Positions 20,516-32,240 of a stretch of 64,000 nt of DNA are shown piece after piece (position 1 is the first letter of the stretch; the number at the start of each line of letters is the position of its first letter). A program made the position numbers and the translations under genes. This stretch comes from Gracilaria domingensis (Eukaryota > Rhodophyta > Florideophyceae > Gracilariales > Gracilariaceae). Under the pieces are notes generated by a model, which saw nothing but the letters and a program-made list of their open reading frames with translations, was not told the origin of the DNA and ran no database searches. The stretch lies in assembly GCA_022539475.1 (NCBI GenBank), contig VCMS01000112.1, positions 62,001-126,000 on the forward strand, written 5' to 3'.

Positions 20516-22493
20516 ATGGATAACAATCAACCCATTCAAGAAGACCCTCGTACACCCCTGGCTCAAGCCATCAGAACTCTTCCACCGCTCGCTGATGTCG
20601 CTGGAGTTTCTGGCAACAACGTGAGTGACCGTCAAAGTACCCGCTCGCAGTCACAGGTTAGTCTCCTCACCCCAGTGGATAATCCCGAGAGGATTAATCG
20701 TGACGCCTCTTTGGCTGGAAGAGTCCGAGAACGGTTCGACGAGTACCGCTCGCAACTCAACACACCACAGGCAGCACCTCAGAAAACCGTTGGTTCCGTA
20801 ACTAACAATGGACTTGCCGATGTTTTATGGCCTAGGGTTCGAGAGATGTTCGACGCTGGACTCGAAACCCTTGTGGATCTCCGAATCTCTGTCACTCTCG
20901 TTGAGCACGCCGACCAACTGGCTGAACGTGTCCTACCAAAAGTCTTCGATTCCGACGCTTTCGTGGACTCGCTTGCCTTAGATATCGGCCGAGAGATGAC
21001 TCGCCAGGTAGGCCCGCCGCCCTCCGTCGGCGGAATTCAAAGTAATACATTGGTATCTGTAGGGCAACCGCGTTCCGAATCACCGGGAGCAGCTGCTTTG
21101 CTAGCCCCTCGCCGAGTTCAACCACAGGTAGATCAATCAAGCGCACGTCCAGGGGACAACAGAGAAGTCCCTCGGCAAGAAGGCCTAATGGCCGTGCCCC
21201 CCGTGAGGTACACGGCGGCCCAGGGCCGCCGAACAAACATTGGTTTAGAGGCTGAAGATGAAGAGCCGCCATTGGAAGCTAGAAGCTCTGACCGTAGAAA
21301 GAAGAGAAGTAGCAGAAGGAAGAAGTCGGAGAACCAGAGGAAAAGCAGGAGGAACCCAGTGGTAGCGACTCCGATTCAGATTCGTCGAGTTCCAGGGGCA
21401 CAGAGACGGATGAGGCTGCCGTTCGACGCCTCAAGCCGTTGGTGACAACCAATGAACTCTTCAAGAGGGTATTGGACTACCGCACGTACCCTGCAAGAAC
21501 TTTTTTCAATTTTGTAGGTGCAAATGGAGTGCATCTTTCGGGGTGTTCAGCCTCTAATTGCACTCCGCCTGTGCGCCATCCGCGTTCCAATGTGACACCC
21601 TTGGCAGCGCATTTTAATTTTTTAATAGTTTATTTCATTATTGTGAGTGCGCGTGGAGTGCAAACTGAGATTGCGGGGGGCAAATTACGGACAATGTGGG
21701 CGCAGATGGAGTGCAACATGTATCGCGTGCACTCCAAGTGCGCTCCATGTGCTTAGCGGGCGTCCTCCAATGTGACACGGCGAAATTAGGCTGCAATCGC
21801 ACATTGCTCGCACTCAATGGGCCCTCCGTTTGGCATCCAAGTATCATCCATTGGTTCCATCCAACCTCAAATTGCACTCCCCTTTTTCCAAAAATTTCTC
21901 GTAGGGGTATCGCCTGGCCGATCAGTGGGCGCAATACTCCACTTCGGTGGCCAAAATGGTCGCCATATGGGCCAAACGGATGCAGCTAACCATAACGGAA
22001 ACGTTTTCGGGATCCGAACCCATTTCTATTCTAAGGTTTTTCAGTCTGTTCCGCACCGCCTGTGATCAGAACGGCGTCCACGAGGGTGCCGCTCTGTATC
22101 TTTTTCAGTTTTCCTCCATTGGCAAGCGCACGACCATGTGGTTTCTGAAATTTCCGGAACTATGGACCCCGTCGATGCAACCGATCGGGAACTCCTTGGG
22201 TCCTATCCGGAGGTTGTTCACTACCTTTTGGAAACATATGCGACGGATGATGTCATTATGGACGCCCATCAGGAAGTTATATCCTACAGGCAGGGTTCGG
22301 ACGTAACCGAGAAAGATTACGCCGACCAGCTTTGGAGAAAAGCCTATAGGTGTTGGAATGTGTTCTCCGAGAACCGGCTGAAGCAGCATTTCATCGCTGG
22401 GTTGCTGTCTGCCATTAGTACGCACGTTCGAAATCACCATATGGACCATTTCAACCTCTCCTACAGGCAGTTGGTGAATTACTCCGAAGGTTA
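20516..22493 (+). pseudogene. Gypsy A1 gag (fossil)
   Basis: The frame starts at an ATG (MDNNQPIQEDPRTPLAQAI). A Ser/Arg-rich hinge (SSDRRKKRSSRRKKSENQR) is followed by the retrotransposon-gag helical domain, best seen near 22140-22490 (EVISYRQGSDVTEKDYADQL, LKQHFIAGLLSAISTHV). A MITE sits within it at 21489-21906. Confidence 0.75.
21489..21906 (+). mobile_element. 418-bp MITE, copy 1, TSD GTA
   Basis: Its ends are CCCTGCAAGAACTTTTTT and the complement of CCCTACGAGAAATTTTT, and it is flanked by GTA on both sides (21486-21488, 21907-21909). It lies inside gag of Gypsy A1. The interior is rich in GAGTGCAA and TGTGACAC words and has no coding potential. It has the same length and orientation as copies 2 and 3. 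Confidence 0.85.
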
Positions 22494-22581
22494 GGGGAAA
22501 ACTTATAGAACTTCTCGCCGGTCAACTGATAATGACGCCAGACAAAGAGCGACACCTGTCCGGAAAATCTTCCAGGTCCAT

Positions 22582-24008
22582 ATGGTTGAGAGTTCGGAAA
22601 GCAGTGCCTCAGGTTTCTACGAGAACGACGGAAACGTTCTTGCGATTTCCTTTGGTTCAGCTCCCTCAGGTGCACCTTCCACATCGTCCACAGGAAGAAT
22701 AACCCCTTCAGGGCAGCCTACGCCGAAGTATTTTCCGGCACAGCCACGTAGGGATGTCGTTCAACGCTCCCGTCAGGCTTGCTACATATGCCTGTCAACG
22801 TTTACTCCATGCCATCGCATGAAGTTCTTACCGAAGGAAACGAAGGACAAAATCATGGCCCTAAGGAACGAGAACCACCAGGCACGGCGATCCGAAGGAA
22901 TGTTCACCAGTCAGGCTCCCCGGTATACGTCGTCCTCTGGCACTTCGTGGTAAGCCACACTATTAGAAACGCCGGTCAAGGCTCCAACGGTTAATTCAGT
23001 TTCGAATCCAGTGGATAATGCCAGCTCAGAACACCAGACGGATGTTCCAGAAGAAACTTTCTTCTTTGTTGAACGCAGGCCATTGGTCACGCGTACACCA
23101 CGGGTGGAAAAACTCAGTCGGAAAACGCGTAGAGGAGCAGCTTGAGGGGCGCCGCCTCTCTCAGGATTCTAGCCTCACCGCCGAAGGTGAAGAAATTTGT
23201 CCAAGGGAATTTCAGAAGCTTTCGGATAATGAACCGTCGGTGCCACCAAAAGAAGACAGAAGTTGGCACAATGGTGTAACGAACTGGACAGCGAAGCGGA
23301 TTCTCCAATATGTATCCTGCGAAAAGAGAATTACAAAGTAAGACACAGCATTGGTTTAACTGCCTCAAGGTTGCGGGTCGTTACAAGCGTCCTGGACACT
23401 GGAGCAGGGCCGAACTTGGTCCATCCGAAGGTTCTGCCGGCTGGTTGGGAGGACGAGGTGAAGGTTAGAAGAACTCCAAGGGTAACTGATGCATCAATGC
23501 GACCAATGGATATTAAAGGAATCATTCCTCTCTGCTTACAAATTGGCCACCTTCGGCTCCGTACTTAGTTCGTTGTTTGTCCTACCTTAGGTGCCGAATG
23601 TCTCCTTGAGACGTCCTTCATGGACCGATACTTGAAGGCAATCTATCCCGGGCTTCGGAAGATTTCCTTTTACCGCACCCGTCCAGTGGCGATTATCGCT
23701 TCCAAATCTGGTCCAGACGCCAACCCACGTCGCCGTCCGTTGGCGAAGAATACCGTTTCGAATAAGGTTCGGTTATCAAGGGCGATTACAATACCGCCTA
23801 TGACGCAGACTGCCGCTCTGGCTCCCTCCGAAAGTGCTGGTCTAGTAACGCTTCAGAATAATCTGAAGACGATTCAGCGTCACCTTTCCTTAATGGCCAA
23901 TGGTATTATGGATTGCAGACCGAGGGTTCCCTTTCTGGTTAATATGAGTAACTTCCGAGACCGCCCGATACGCTTACCAAAGGGTACTGTCGTTGGTATT
24001 GCACTACT
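22582..24008 (+). pseudogene. Gypsy A1 knuckle/protease region (fossil)
   Basis: A Cys-containing segment (RQACYICLS) lies near 22780. The aspartic protease follows near 23380-23570 with the active-site strand SVLDTGAGPNLV and further hydrophobic strands. The linker to the reverse transcriptase ends at about 24008. Confidence 0.7.
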
Positions 24009-24174
24009 AGCTCCAATGGCCATCATGGAAACCTCATGAGATGAACTCACTCCCAATGACTACGAGGACGTCGAGACTTGGGAAAAGGAGGTAAACCTAG
24101 GAGAGGAATTCGAATCGTACGGCGCAGAGGTCACCGAGCTTCTCCGAGATTTCAAATCCATGTGATCTGGCCAA

Positions 24175-25665
24175 TTGGGAGATATTCGGGCTACGAAACA
24201 TCGAATAGACCTTAAGGATGACGCTGAGCCGGTGTACCAACACCCATACCGTACAGGCCTTAGAGAACGCGAGATCGTAGCGGAACAACTGGTAAAGATG
24301 CGTAACGCCGACGTCATTGAGCCAGCCCCGCCACAAGAATCCCAATTGGCAAGTTCTTTCGTTCTCGTGGCGAAGAAGGACGGGTCCGTAAGGTTTTGCA
24401 TTGACTACCGAAGACTAAATGCAATGACCAAACGGGACAGTTATCCGATTCCCAGAATGGGCGATTGTATCGATTTCTTAGACGAAGCAACGGTATTCAC
24501 CACGCTAGATGCCAACTGGGGCTATCGGCAGATACCATTGGAGGATGACGCGAAGCCCCTCACGAAGTTCACAACCCATGAAGGACTATTCCGTTTCACA
24601 CGGATGTCATTTGGTTTGATGAACGCACCGGCGACTTTCCAACGAGCAATGGATATAATCCTATCTAGGGTCAAGTGGAAGTTCGCCTTGGTTTATCTGG
24701 ACGACGTAATTATATTTTCAAAGACCATTCGGGAACATTTCACCCATGTGGGGTCAATTCTGAGGATCCTCCGTGAGGCTGGAATAACTCTGAAGCTGCC
24801 GAAGTGCTTCTTTTTCCAGGCCTCAGTGGATTACCTTGGCCATGTGGTTCATCCTGGAAAGCTTGAGGTTGCAAAGAGAACTTCGGACGCAATCCGACTG
24901 GCAAAACTACCTCGAACCCACACAGAGTTGCGCTCTTTCCTTGGGCTCTGTAACGTCTACCGTAAGTTCCTCCAAGGGTTCTCGAAGATTGCGGCACCAC
25001 TTAGCGAAATTCTCAAGAAAGGTACGCCATCGGAATTTGAATGCCTGGCGGACAAACAGTACGAATCATTTCAAACCTTGAAGGATAAACTACTGAGTCC
25101 TCCCGTGCTGGCATTACCAAAGACGGATAAACCATATATTTTGGAGACGGACGCTTCCGATGGGCAGATTGGATGTGTATCTACAGAAACAGGAGTTCCC
25201 AAAGGACTATCGACCTATTGGTTACTGAAGCAGGACTTTGAACAGCACCGAACGGAACTACAGCACGACCGAAAAGGAATTTCTTTCCATTGTTTGGGCA
25301 GTATTGAATTGAGGCCCTACCTTGAGGGAGTTCGATTTACGATCAGGACAGATCACCATTCTCTCCGATGGCTTTTGAATATGACGAACGGGTCTAGCAG
25401 GCTAGGAAAGTGGCGGCTACGGCTGTCTGAGTTCGAATATGATGTAACCTACAGGACGGGAGTGAAGCACCAATCGGCTGATGCACTGAGTCGCATTCTT
25501 ACCGATGGAGATGACGATACTCCTTTGGATGACGATATCCCTACGCCAAACCTCGAAGGATATGAGACAGATTCAGATGGTGACTTCCTGGTGGCTACGG
25601 TACAGTGCCCCGATGGTGGCCTTGACCAAGACGAGGTTTACTTGGTGGACTGGCCACAAGATTGA
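24175..25665 (+). pseudogene. Gypsy A1 reverse transcriptase and RNase H (fossil)
   Basis: A long frame carries the Ty3/Gypsy reverse transcriptase: VRFCIDYRRLNAMT, FTTLDANWGYRQIPL, FGLMNAPATFQRAMD, FALVYLDDVIIFS and the thumb. The RNase H follows: YILETDASDGQIGCV, FTIRTDHHSLRWLL and VKHQSADALSR. The second MITE lies just after it. Confidence 0.9.
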
Positions 25666-25669
25666 CAGC

Positions 25670-26087
25670 CCCTACAAGAAATTTTTTCATTTTTGCGAGT
25701 GCAAATGGATTGCATCTTTCCGGCTGTTTAGCCTCCAGCTGCACTCCGCCTGTACGCCATCCGCGTTCCAATGTGACACCCTTGGCAGCGCATTTTAATT
25801 TTTTAATAGTTTATTTCATTATTGTGAGTGCGCGTGGAGAGCAAACTGAGATCATGAGGGGCAAATTACGGACAATGTGGGCGCAGATGGAGTGCAACAT
25901 GTATCGCGTGCACTCCAAGTGCGCTCCATGTGCTTAGCGGGCGTCCTCCAATGTGACACGGCGAAATTAGGCTGCAATCGCACAATGCTCGCACTCAATG
26001 GGCCCTCCGTTTGGCATCCAAGTATCATCCATTGGTTCTATCCAGCCTCAAATTGCACTCCCCTTTTTTCAAAAATTTCTCATAGGG
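25670..26087 (+). mobile_element. 418-bp MITE, copy 2, TSD AGC
   Basis: Its ends are CCCTACAAGAAATTTTTTCA and the complement of CCCTATGAGAAATTTTTG, flanked by AGC (25667-25669, 26088-26090). It is inserted between the RNase H and integrase parts of Gypsy A1 and is nearly identical to copy 1 throughout. Confidence 0.88.
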
Positions 26088-26090
26088 AGC

Positions 26091-26476
26091 ACGAAGAGCC
26101 GGATCTCGAGGCTAATACGATTGTGCCAAAAGAAAAATACCTGCTTCCAATCACATTAGAAGATCTCTTACAAGCTCAGAAGACAGATAAATTCTGCCAA
26201 GGAAAGGCCCACCTGGTTGGGCTTAAGGGATGCCTGTTTGACTTTGACCGCTTTGGATTACTCTGCCGAAGGTCCCCGCTGGATGGTTCTATCCAGAAGG
26301 TCATTCTTAAATCCCTACAGGAACGTTTTCTCTACCTCGCACACTACCTACGATTCGCTGGTCATCCCGGAGGTACTCGTATGTACCAGACCCTTAGGAA
26401 GCATTTCTACTACCCGTTTATTTCTAACGATCTTTGGAACACAGCAAAGACCTGCGCTTCTTGCGCAATGTTCTGA
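26091..26476 (+). pseudogene. Gypsy A1 integrase zinc domain, end of copy (fossil)
   Basis: Just after the MITE the frame resumes. It contains the H2C2 integrase-binding zinc domain (HPGGTRMYQTLRKHFYYP, then CASC) and ends at the junction with the ORF C block. Confidence 0.75.
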
Positions 26477-26479
26477 TAG

Positions 26480-27623
26480 GGAATCAGATGTCCGAACCGG
26501 GACCTTCACTTGCGCTCGTTCCGCAGCCTGTCGAAGAACGACCCATCCCTAGAAGGACGTCGCAGATGGCGAAACTCCGCGCGGATGATAGGCCTGTGAA
26601 ACAGGAGGATGTCAGATGGCATTTCCTGAGGGGAGGCAGCTGAAGCTGAGAACTCCGCGAGGTTCGCGCCATACTGAATTTCTCCGTACGTTCGGAAGCG
26701 AGATAAGTTGAAACCGGATGACGGTGGAATCAGCTCTGGAAAAGAGCCCCGCTCCTTATGGAAGTACGCGAGACGCGCCATTGCCGCTCGGGCTTGATCC
26801 AACGTCTCGTATTGACGACGGCGTCTCTGCCGCGAGATAAGATGAGTCGGCCCGCCACGCGGTTCCTCCAATCCCAGGAGTCGACCATGTCGCTAGGAAG
26901 GCCGCCAAGCAGCAGACCGTTCTCGGTATAAGCATCGACTAACGCAACGTTGCGTACAGCCGTCGGATGGAACCAGGGAGCTCTGGAGTACGTCCAACTT
27001 CCGTTTGTTTTCGGATCATGTGTCAAAAATGACTCGCGCGCAATCCAGCCACCTGGAGTAGCCAGCAATGGCACGGCATGCGCCAGGTTCCACGCAGCTG
27101 CGTCGACCGGATTCGGTGTCTGAGAGTGACTTTGACTCTGTAACAGAGAACGTGTGGCGAAGCCGCCGAGATACCCAGTCACGGGAACAGAGGGACTCGG
27201 GTCGCCCGACGCCCCAGCCTGGGAAGGCTGGTCACTATCCTGGTAAGGACTCATCGCGGAGACGATCTGAGGAGAATCTGGGAAAGCCGAGTCGTCGGAG
27301 CGCACTGTGACTGCAGGAGAACCTACTATAGAACCGTGAGGCTCGTTTCGACGAGGGAACGGGATGTCGGTAAGGCTCATCGCAGCTTGCGTATTTATAC
27401 TCTTCTCCATTGGAAGTCTCCGCCGTTCTCGGTAATGCCTCGAGGCTAAGGAGAAGGATGTGTAGAGCAAACGCGGAAACGCGGTATCAGCGAAGTTGAT
27501 ACTCATAACTCGTGCACCGCGATTTGATCCTAGGAAAGGAAAGTATGAAACTTGGCCCAAAACTGGGATATTTTGAGGTGGTTGGATGACGGAATGTCCG
27601 CTGGACTGGCGATGGTGTGGCAC
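26480..27623 (-). pseudogene. ORF C family protein, copy 1 (fossil)
   Basis: The start is a methionine at 27623 (MPHHRQSSGHSVIQPP). After a Ser/Pro-rich N-terminus it shares a clear block with the plus-strand copy at 45.3-47.1 kb: DPKTNGSWTYSRAPWFHPTA against DPKTDSLIYSRAPCFHLDAV, then ENGLLLGGLP, a helix (AMARLAYFHKER against GLAKLAYQGAER), and PIIRAEFRHL against PILRAEFRYI. There is no zinc knuckle, protease or polymerase motif. The copy abuts the cut end of Gypsy A1 and is shorter than copy 2. The function is unknown. Its position beside LTR-like sequence suggests an extra or antisense ORF of an LTR element. Confidence 0.55.
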
Positions 27624-28755
27624 GTGAAATTGAGTGGTCGTGGGTACACGTGGTTTGAATTGGGTCTATTCACAGAGGAATTGTTTCGATAATCGAATTA
27701 TTTACTGGCCGCTGACGCGGGCCAGTCGCGTACACCACATGTGTGGCTTTGCAAAAGTGTGCATTAGATTATTTATTTTAGTTTAACTAATTTACCGGTT
27801 ACGGTATAGCAGGTGACCTCGCGGCCACCTCCACTTTCAGTTAAGGGTAACCGGGTTCGGCTCTGGACTAGTTTCGCCTGCGCGAAGTGCACCACTCTTT
27901 CCGGAGAGTCACCGCGTACGGTACGTTCTAGCTCCATCCCCCGGGATCACTCAGGCAATTCTGATCATTTGTGGCAATTGCCCTCGGCTAATTCCGTCTT
28001 CGGACACCTTCTATTATGCAGATACCTGCCTACACGCAAGTGGTAGAACTACCAACTCTGTATAGAGATCTTTGCCGCGTGGGCTTAATACACGTCACCG
28101 TCACCCGCCGCCGGGTCTGTTGCCGCTTTCCGCACGTCCCGCCGGGGGTTTTCTTTGGGTTTTCCCTCTCTTTTCCCTTTTTGCTTAGGGTTCCCACCGT
28201 CCTCTGGTGCTGCCCACCACTATGGTCTCTGTTTCCGGATCTTAACCTACCCTGTTCCGCTTCAACCTCCGAGGTATATCCTGAGGCACGGGCGGTCTTA
28301 CACCCGCATTTCTCCGTGTACGGAGCGCTCATTCCCCGAGTCTACTTCCCCCAGGGAGCAAGGACTCGAACGCCTTGAGTGTCTCGCCCGTCCCCGGGTT
28401 TGCACTACAATTTGCAAACCAAACTCCCGGACTACATAACAACATCTGTAAACACGTACAAGCTTTAAGAATCAGGGGCAATTAATGAATTTATGGAACC
28501 CGTTTACAACGGCCCCAGCAGGAACACAAGCATTGCTCGGTAATAGATGCATCCAACGAAAGCATAACTTGGATCTACAACGCATGACGCATCTCTCATA
28601 CAGTTTTCCCATATTTAACTCTTCACAACGACCATCGTTTTGGACCAGCTTTTAACAGGTAACTGGTACAAAAGGATGTCAGTCTCATAGACCCCTTCAC
28701 TTATCACTTTCAGTCTACAGGAACCATCAAAGCAGTGTTATTCAGAGAAGAATAG
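27624..28755. other. Possible LTR/leader next to ORF C, no gene
   Basis: About 800 bases upstream of ORF C copy 1 have the look of an LTR or leader (TA-rich core near 27760-27800, pyrimidine-rich stretch 28150-28200), but no matching second copy was found in the window. From about 28450 the sequence leads into the tyrosine-recombinase element. No coding region is recognised. Confidence 0.35.
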
Positions 28756-29392
28756 TGCAGCAGTCCAACCATATCTACGACTTCGAACACCAAAGTTCAA
28801 ACATCTCTTCTAGACGTAATTAACTGCGCGCTTCCTGAGCTCGACACAGCCAACGAAACAATCTATAACGCTCCCCAGGATCGTAACCTCCTTTCTGCCA
28901 CCGAACAGCCGTCTCGAAATGACTTATTGCTCGCTGCAATTCGGGCCAGAGATTTAGCAGGAAAGAACCCCAATATGAAGACTCAAGAGGCCGCAATAAA
29001 CAAGATCATATCTCTCACAGTAGACGAGATCTCTTCCAGCGCAGCAACCAACCCTCTGTCCCTACTGGAACTCATGAATCGCGCGTACGCTTACGATACA
29101 ATCCTGCCTGCTCCGCCATCAACCGCTGACACCGAAACGCCAGTCACGTCTTTGATAAAGTGGATACTTAAGAACCTCGAGAAGTTGCAGGCCAACATAA
29201 CCCTTCCCCACGCCACCCCCGCTCCAGTACCGGACTCACCCCCACCCTTGCTACACCCTCTAAATCTGGAGAACCTCCTTAGCACGGAAAACGCAAACGG
29301 TGCCGCCAATACTCCAGAAAGCACAAACAAAGCGTCCTATCCCCAAGCAAAAAAGTCCAAAACAGCGGTGACGGTGGGGGGCGTCGTCAATG
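28756..29392 (+). pseudogene. Gag-like N-terminal ORF, probably of the YR retroelement
   Basis: An open frame of about 210 codons has a helical first half (LLAAIRARDLAGKNPNMKTQ, AAINKIISLTVDEISSSA) and a Pro-rich second half (PAPVPDSPPPLLHPLNLENL). It has no zinc knuckle. It ends where the LTR of a Gypsy A copy begins. The bases GTCAATG at its end (29386-29392) recur at 38144-38150, just before the reverse transcriptase of the YR element, so I infer both belong to one element split by the Gypsy. Confidence 0.45.
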
Positions 29393-29733
29393 TATTATAG
29401 TGGCACCGGTCACTAATCACTGGGAGGAATAGTACAAAGGATGAGGGCCAAACAGGGAGACAACTGGAATGGAGGTGCAATGAGCGAGCGCTATCTGTCT
29501 TGCTTACAGGAAAGGGCGAGCGACGTAGTGATGGCTTGAAAACCTGAAGGGTGTGGGTACTTCCTAACCTACGGGTCACGTAGTTGCCAAGAGGGTCTCT
29601 TGCTTTACCACAGGAAAAAGGCGCAGCTCGAGCACCCTAAGTATCGCCTGCGAGGCGCCTCGACCTCTGGAGTAGCACACTGTGACGCAGTGCACCATGT
29701 GTACTAACTATACTACCTACGGGAAAAATAATA
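29393..29733 (-). repeat. Gypsy A LTR, inverted relative to 20052-20390
   Basis: Read on the minus strand it starts TATTATTTTTCCC and ends GCCACTATAATA, 341 bp, and matches the A1 LTR along its length. It is probably the 3' LTR of copy A2, separated from it by about 2 kb of unassigned sequence. A solo LTR is the alternative. Confidence 0.7.
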
Positions 29734-31750
29734 CAATTTAGAAAGAAATAAACCTATGGGGGCCCGGAAACCTCCACTTGTACAACCTGTGGACCACTAT
29801 CCACATACCAGCAATGACCGATCATCGGGAACCAAGTCTAAGGCTCATAGTACTACATACCTTACCCCTTAGACTTTTCTGTCTCTGGAAAATCGCCATA
29901 AATCGAGTTCTTAAATACATAACCCAACCGAACCAGAACACCCTACCCCGTTTGATACCCTGCACCTGCTTTGGACACCTCACCAGTGGAGGCTGTTTCG
30001 CTCAAAGAAATTCAGAGCTATGGCCACCATAACATCCAAAACGTCACGTATTGCGCTCTCCATGACCGGCGTTTAAACCTATCGTTTGCAGATGGGGCAC
30101 AGAAGATAACCAATGGAGCGTACTAAGCCGCCAGAGCAATTTTCGCAGACCTGAGCCCTCAGAGCGGCCGGAGGCTTTGCCGAAACTTCCGGGAATGGCT
30201 GGGTTCTAATGGATTTAGTGAGGACCAACCGATTTCTTACGATGGCAACAGAGAGACTGCTTGAATCTCAAAGACGAATTGAATCACATCATGGCATCAC
30301 AAAGCCTTGGGAATCTCAGAGAGAGCTGTCGTCCAGGATGGGTGGCCAGAGAATCTGTACGCTTTCCGAGAGGCTAAATATCCAGTGCCAAAGCATTCGG
30401 CTTCATCTTATATGTTTCACAGGAACAAAGGCTTTTGCAGTGGTTGGAGATGGCTGCTCTTCCCGATAAGTAGGCTCACATTAGATGCCACGGGTTCTAG
30501 AATATTATTTGAGTACCATCTATCCCCTGCGGGATCGAGATCGCCCGACGGAGTTACTGTACTGTGCCGCATCCTGATGAGCCAGAAAATTAACCATTCG
30601 CCCATCCCGTTCTTCTTTCGGTTTCCATTAGTGACCAAAAGAGCCCAGTTTTCCCTACATTCCAATTGACCATTGGTAGCGCTACAGTTCCCCAGTACGT
30701 GAGCCGAATCCACCAGGTTTCTTGCTGGTAAAAGTCCAAAGGATACTGTTCCAAATGGGTCCACAGTACCAAAGATTCTAAACTAGACAGGGTGACCATA
30801 AGGATGATTATTACAAAGTCCCATGAGCTGTCCATATCTCTTTCTCAGTTCCGGAGGAAGGCTAGCATTCTGAGACTTCGCATTATTATCCATTGGTTCG
30901 CATAACTACCAAGAATGCCACACCAAGGACACTGCATTCCCAGATGTCCAAAGAAATACTGCCCAACGGTAGGAAATAATTTGTCTATAGTGTTCTTGCA
31001 CTCCTGTTTCCAAGGTATAGTCTGTGAGATCGCCAATGGTTCACACTCCCTTTTTAACGAGCGCATCGTCTGATTGCCACTCCTTTCCATTAGCAATACA
31101 TTGAGTTTCGTCTTCCGGATATCCTGTAGCAGCAATAGCCAATATCAGGTTCGAAGACATGCTCCAATGGTTTCAAATGCCTCTAACTTCAGCAACGCTG
31201 CGAGATTGCTACCTTTTCCAGGTCCTGAACCGTCCGTAAGACAAGTGCTCCGCACGGGATGTCGTGTGGAAATGCTCTGCGTTGAGGTCCACGCCGCACG
31301 AGTTTCGTCAGGTGCGTCGCAGGTGCCACTGGTTTCATCACATAAATTAAATTACAGATTTTTGGAGTGCCAAAAGTGTCGCGGCCGGCCAAGGCGTCGG
31401 ATATGTCAGCGGTCTGATCAAATAAAGTAAATACCAAATTTTTGAACAGTGCCAGTGGTTGCCGTGCGCCGCAGCGTGCTGGGGCGGCGCTCTGCCGACA
31501 AAATCGGCCAAATCAAGCCGCATTGGAGGCATTCATGAGGTAGTGAATCCGGTGTCGGCTTGTCTCTGCGCGGCCAGGAAGCCGAGATAACGGCAAATCT
31601 TTGTTTTGGCCCCAAAACCCGAGTGGCAAGCCGTTTCTAAAAATTGAGGCAATTTCCATTGGATTTTTTGGCGCGCTGCGGGCTTTTGCAAGCGGCACGC
31701 GCGCGGCAAACAGGCCAATGGGTTAGCGAGTTAGCCTAGTAAGCCAGTTA
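29734..31750. other. Unassigned 2 kb between Gypsy A LTR and A2 body
   Basis: Short frames exist on both strands (plus 30209-30469; minus 30417-30835 and 30845-31135, for example LFPTVGQYFFGHLGMQCPWC) but none shows a known motif. A diverged direct duplication of about 80 bases may exist near 31330-31465, where an AAATTTTTG...GTGCCA word is repeated. It could be the 3' untranslated part of A2 plus foreign insertions. Confidence 0.35.
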
Positions 31751-31904
31751 GGTTGATTGTTAGGAATTCAGATATCGAAAACCTCCGCTGGACATGTTAA
31801 CCGTTGGCGTTCGTGTTCTTCATGGACAGTGTGCCGCACTGTCCTACGAGTGGTACGCACCAGCCTTGGAGGCTCGCTCTGTTTGGCCACGGCGCTTCCA
31901 AAAC

Positions 31905-32040
31905 CTTCGCGGAAAGTTTTCCAAGATTTGCTCTCGTGGCTCCCACTGATCAAACTCCGGTGGTTAACCGTACCAAAACACCTTGTAGATGACATTACCG
32001 TCGTCATCGGTACCCACCCGCCCAGACAATGTGGTCGACT
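31905..32040 (-). pseudogene. Chromodomain-like C-terminus of Gypsy A2 (fossil)
   Basis: EYVVDHIV opens the segment and a strand/helix FDQWEPREQILENF closes it, matching the YxVExI...WEPxxxL pattern of chromodomains. In chromoviruses this domain follows the integrase and guides integration to marked chromatin. It places family A among chromodomain Gypsy elements. Confidence 0.65.
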
Positions 32041-32240
32041 ACATACTCCTTTGGTAACACCTCTTCTGGCAAATCAATTGTATCCAATGTGTCAAAGCCT
32101 GAAGGAGAAGATGTGTCAACCTGCGCAGGGTGCATATCTTCGGCAACGGAGCCATCAACCAAAGTTCCGAATTACTGCTCGGGAAGGTCCATCTCGTCGA
32201 AAGGGGCGAATTGGTGGCTGTCATTGCCCGCTGTGGAAAC

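Larger units (their letters stand above)
20052..26476 (+). mobile_element. Chromodomain-class Gypsy, copy A1, truncated
   Basis: The parts in order are 5' LTR, gag (20516 on), protease, reverse transcriptase, RNase H and the integrase zinc domain. The copy ends abruptly at about 26476, against the ORF C block, and no 3' LTR follows. Two 418-bp MITEs sit inside it (21489-21906 and 25670-26087). It is broken, with several breaks besides the two insertions. It is the same family as copy A2 at 31.8-38.1 kb. Confidence 0.9.

Noticed and set aside
21439-21756. Frames in the 418-bp MITEs (also 25662-25937 and 37478-37909)
   Set aside because: The same frame recurs only because the MITE recurs. It begins in the host element and has no domain.
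28355-28380. Palindromic GCAAGGACTCGAACGCCTTG read as a tRNA arm
   Set aside because: The stem does not give a proper 5-bp T-arm with 7-base loop, and no other tRNA parts surround it.
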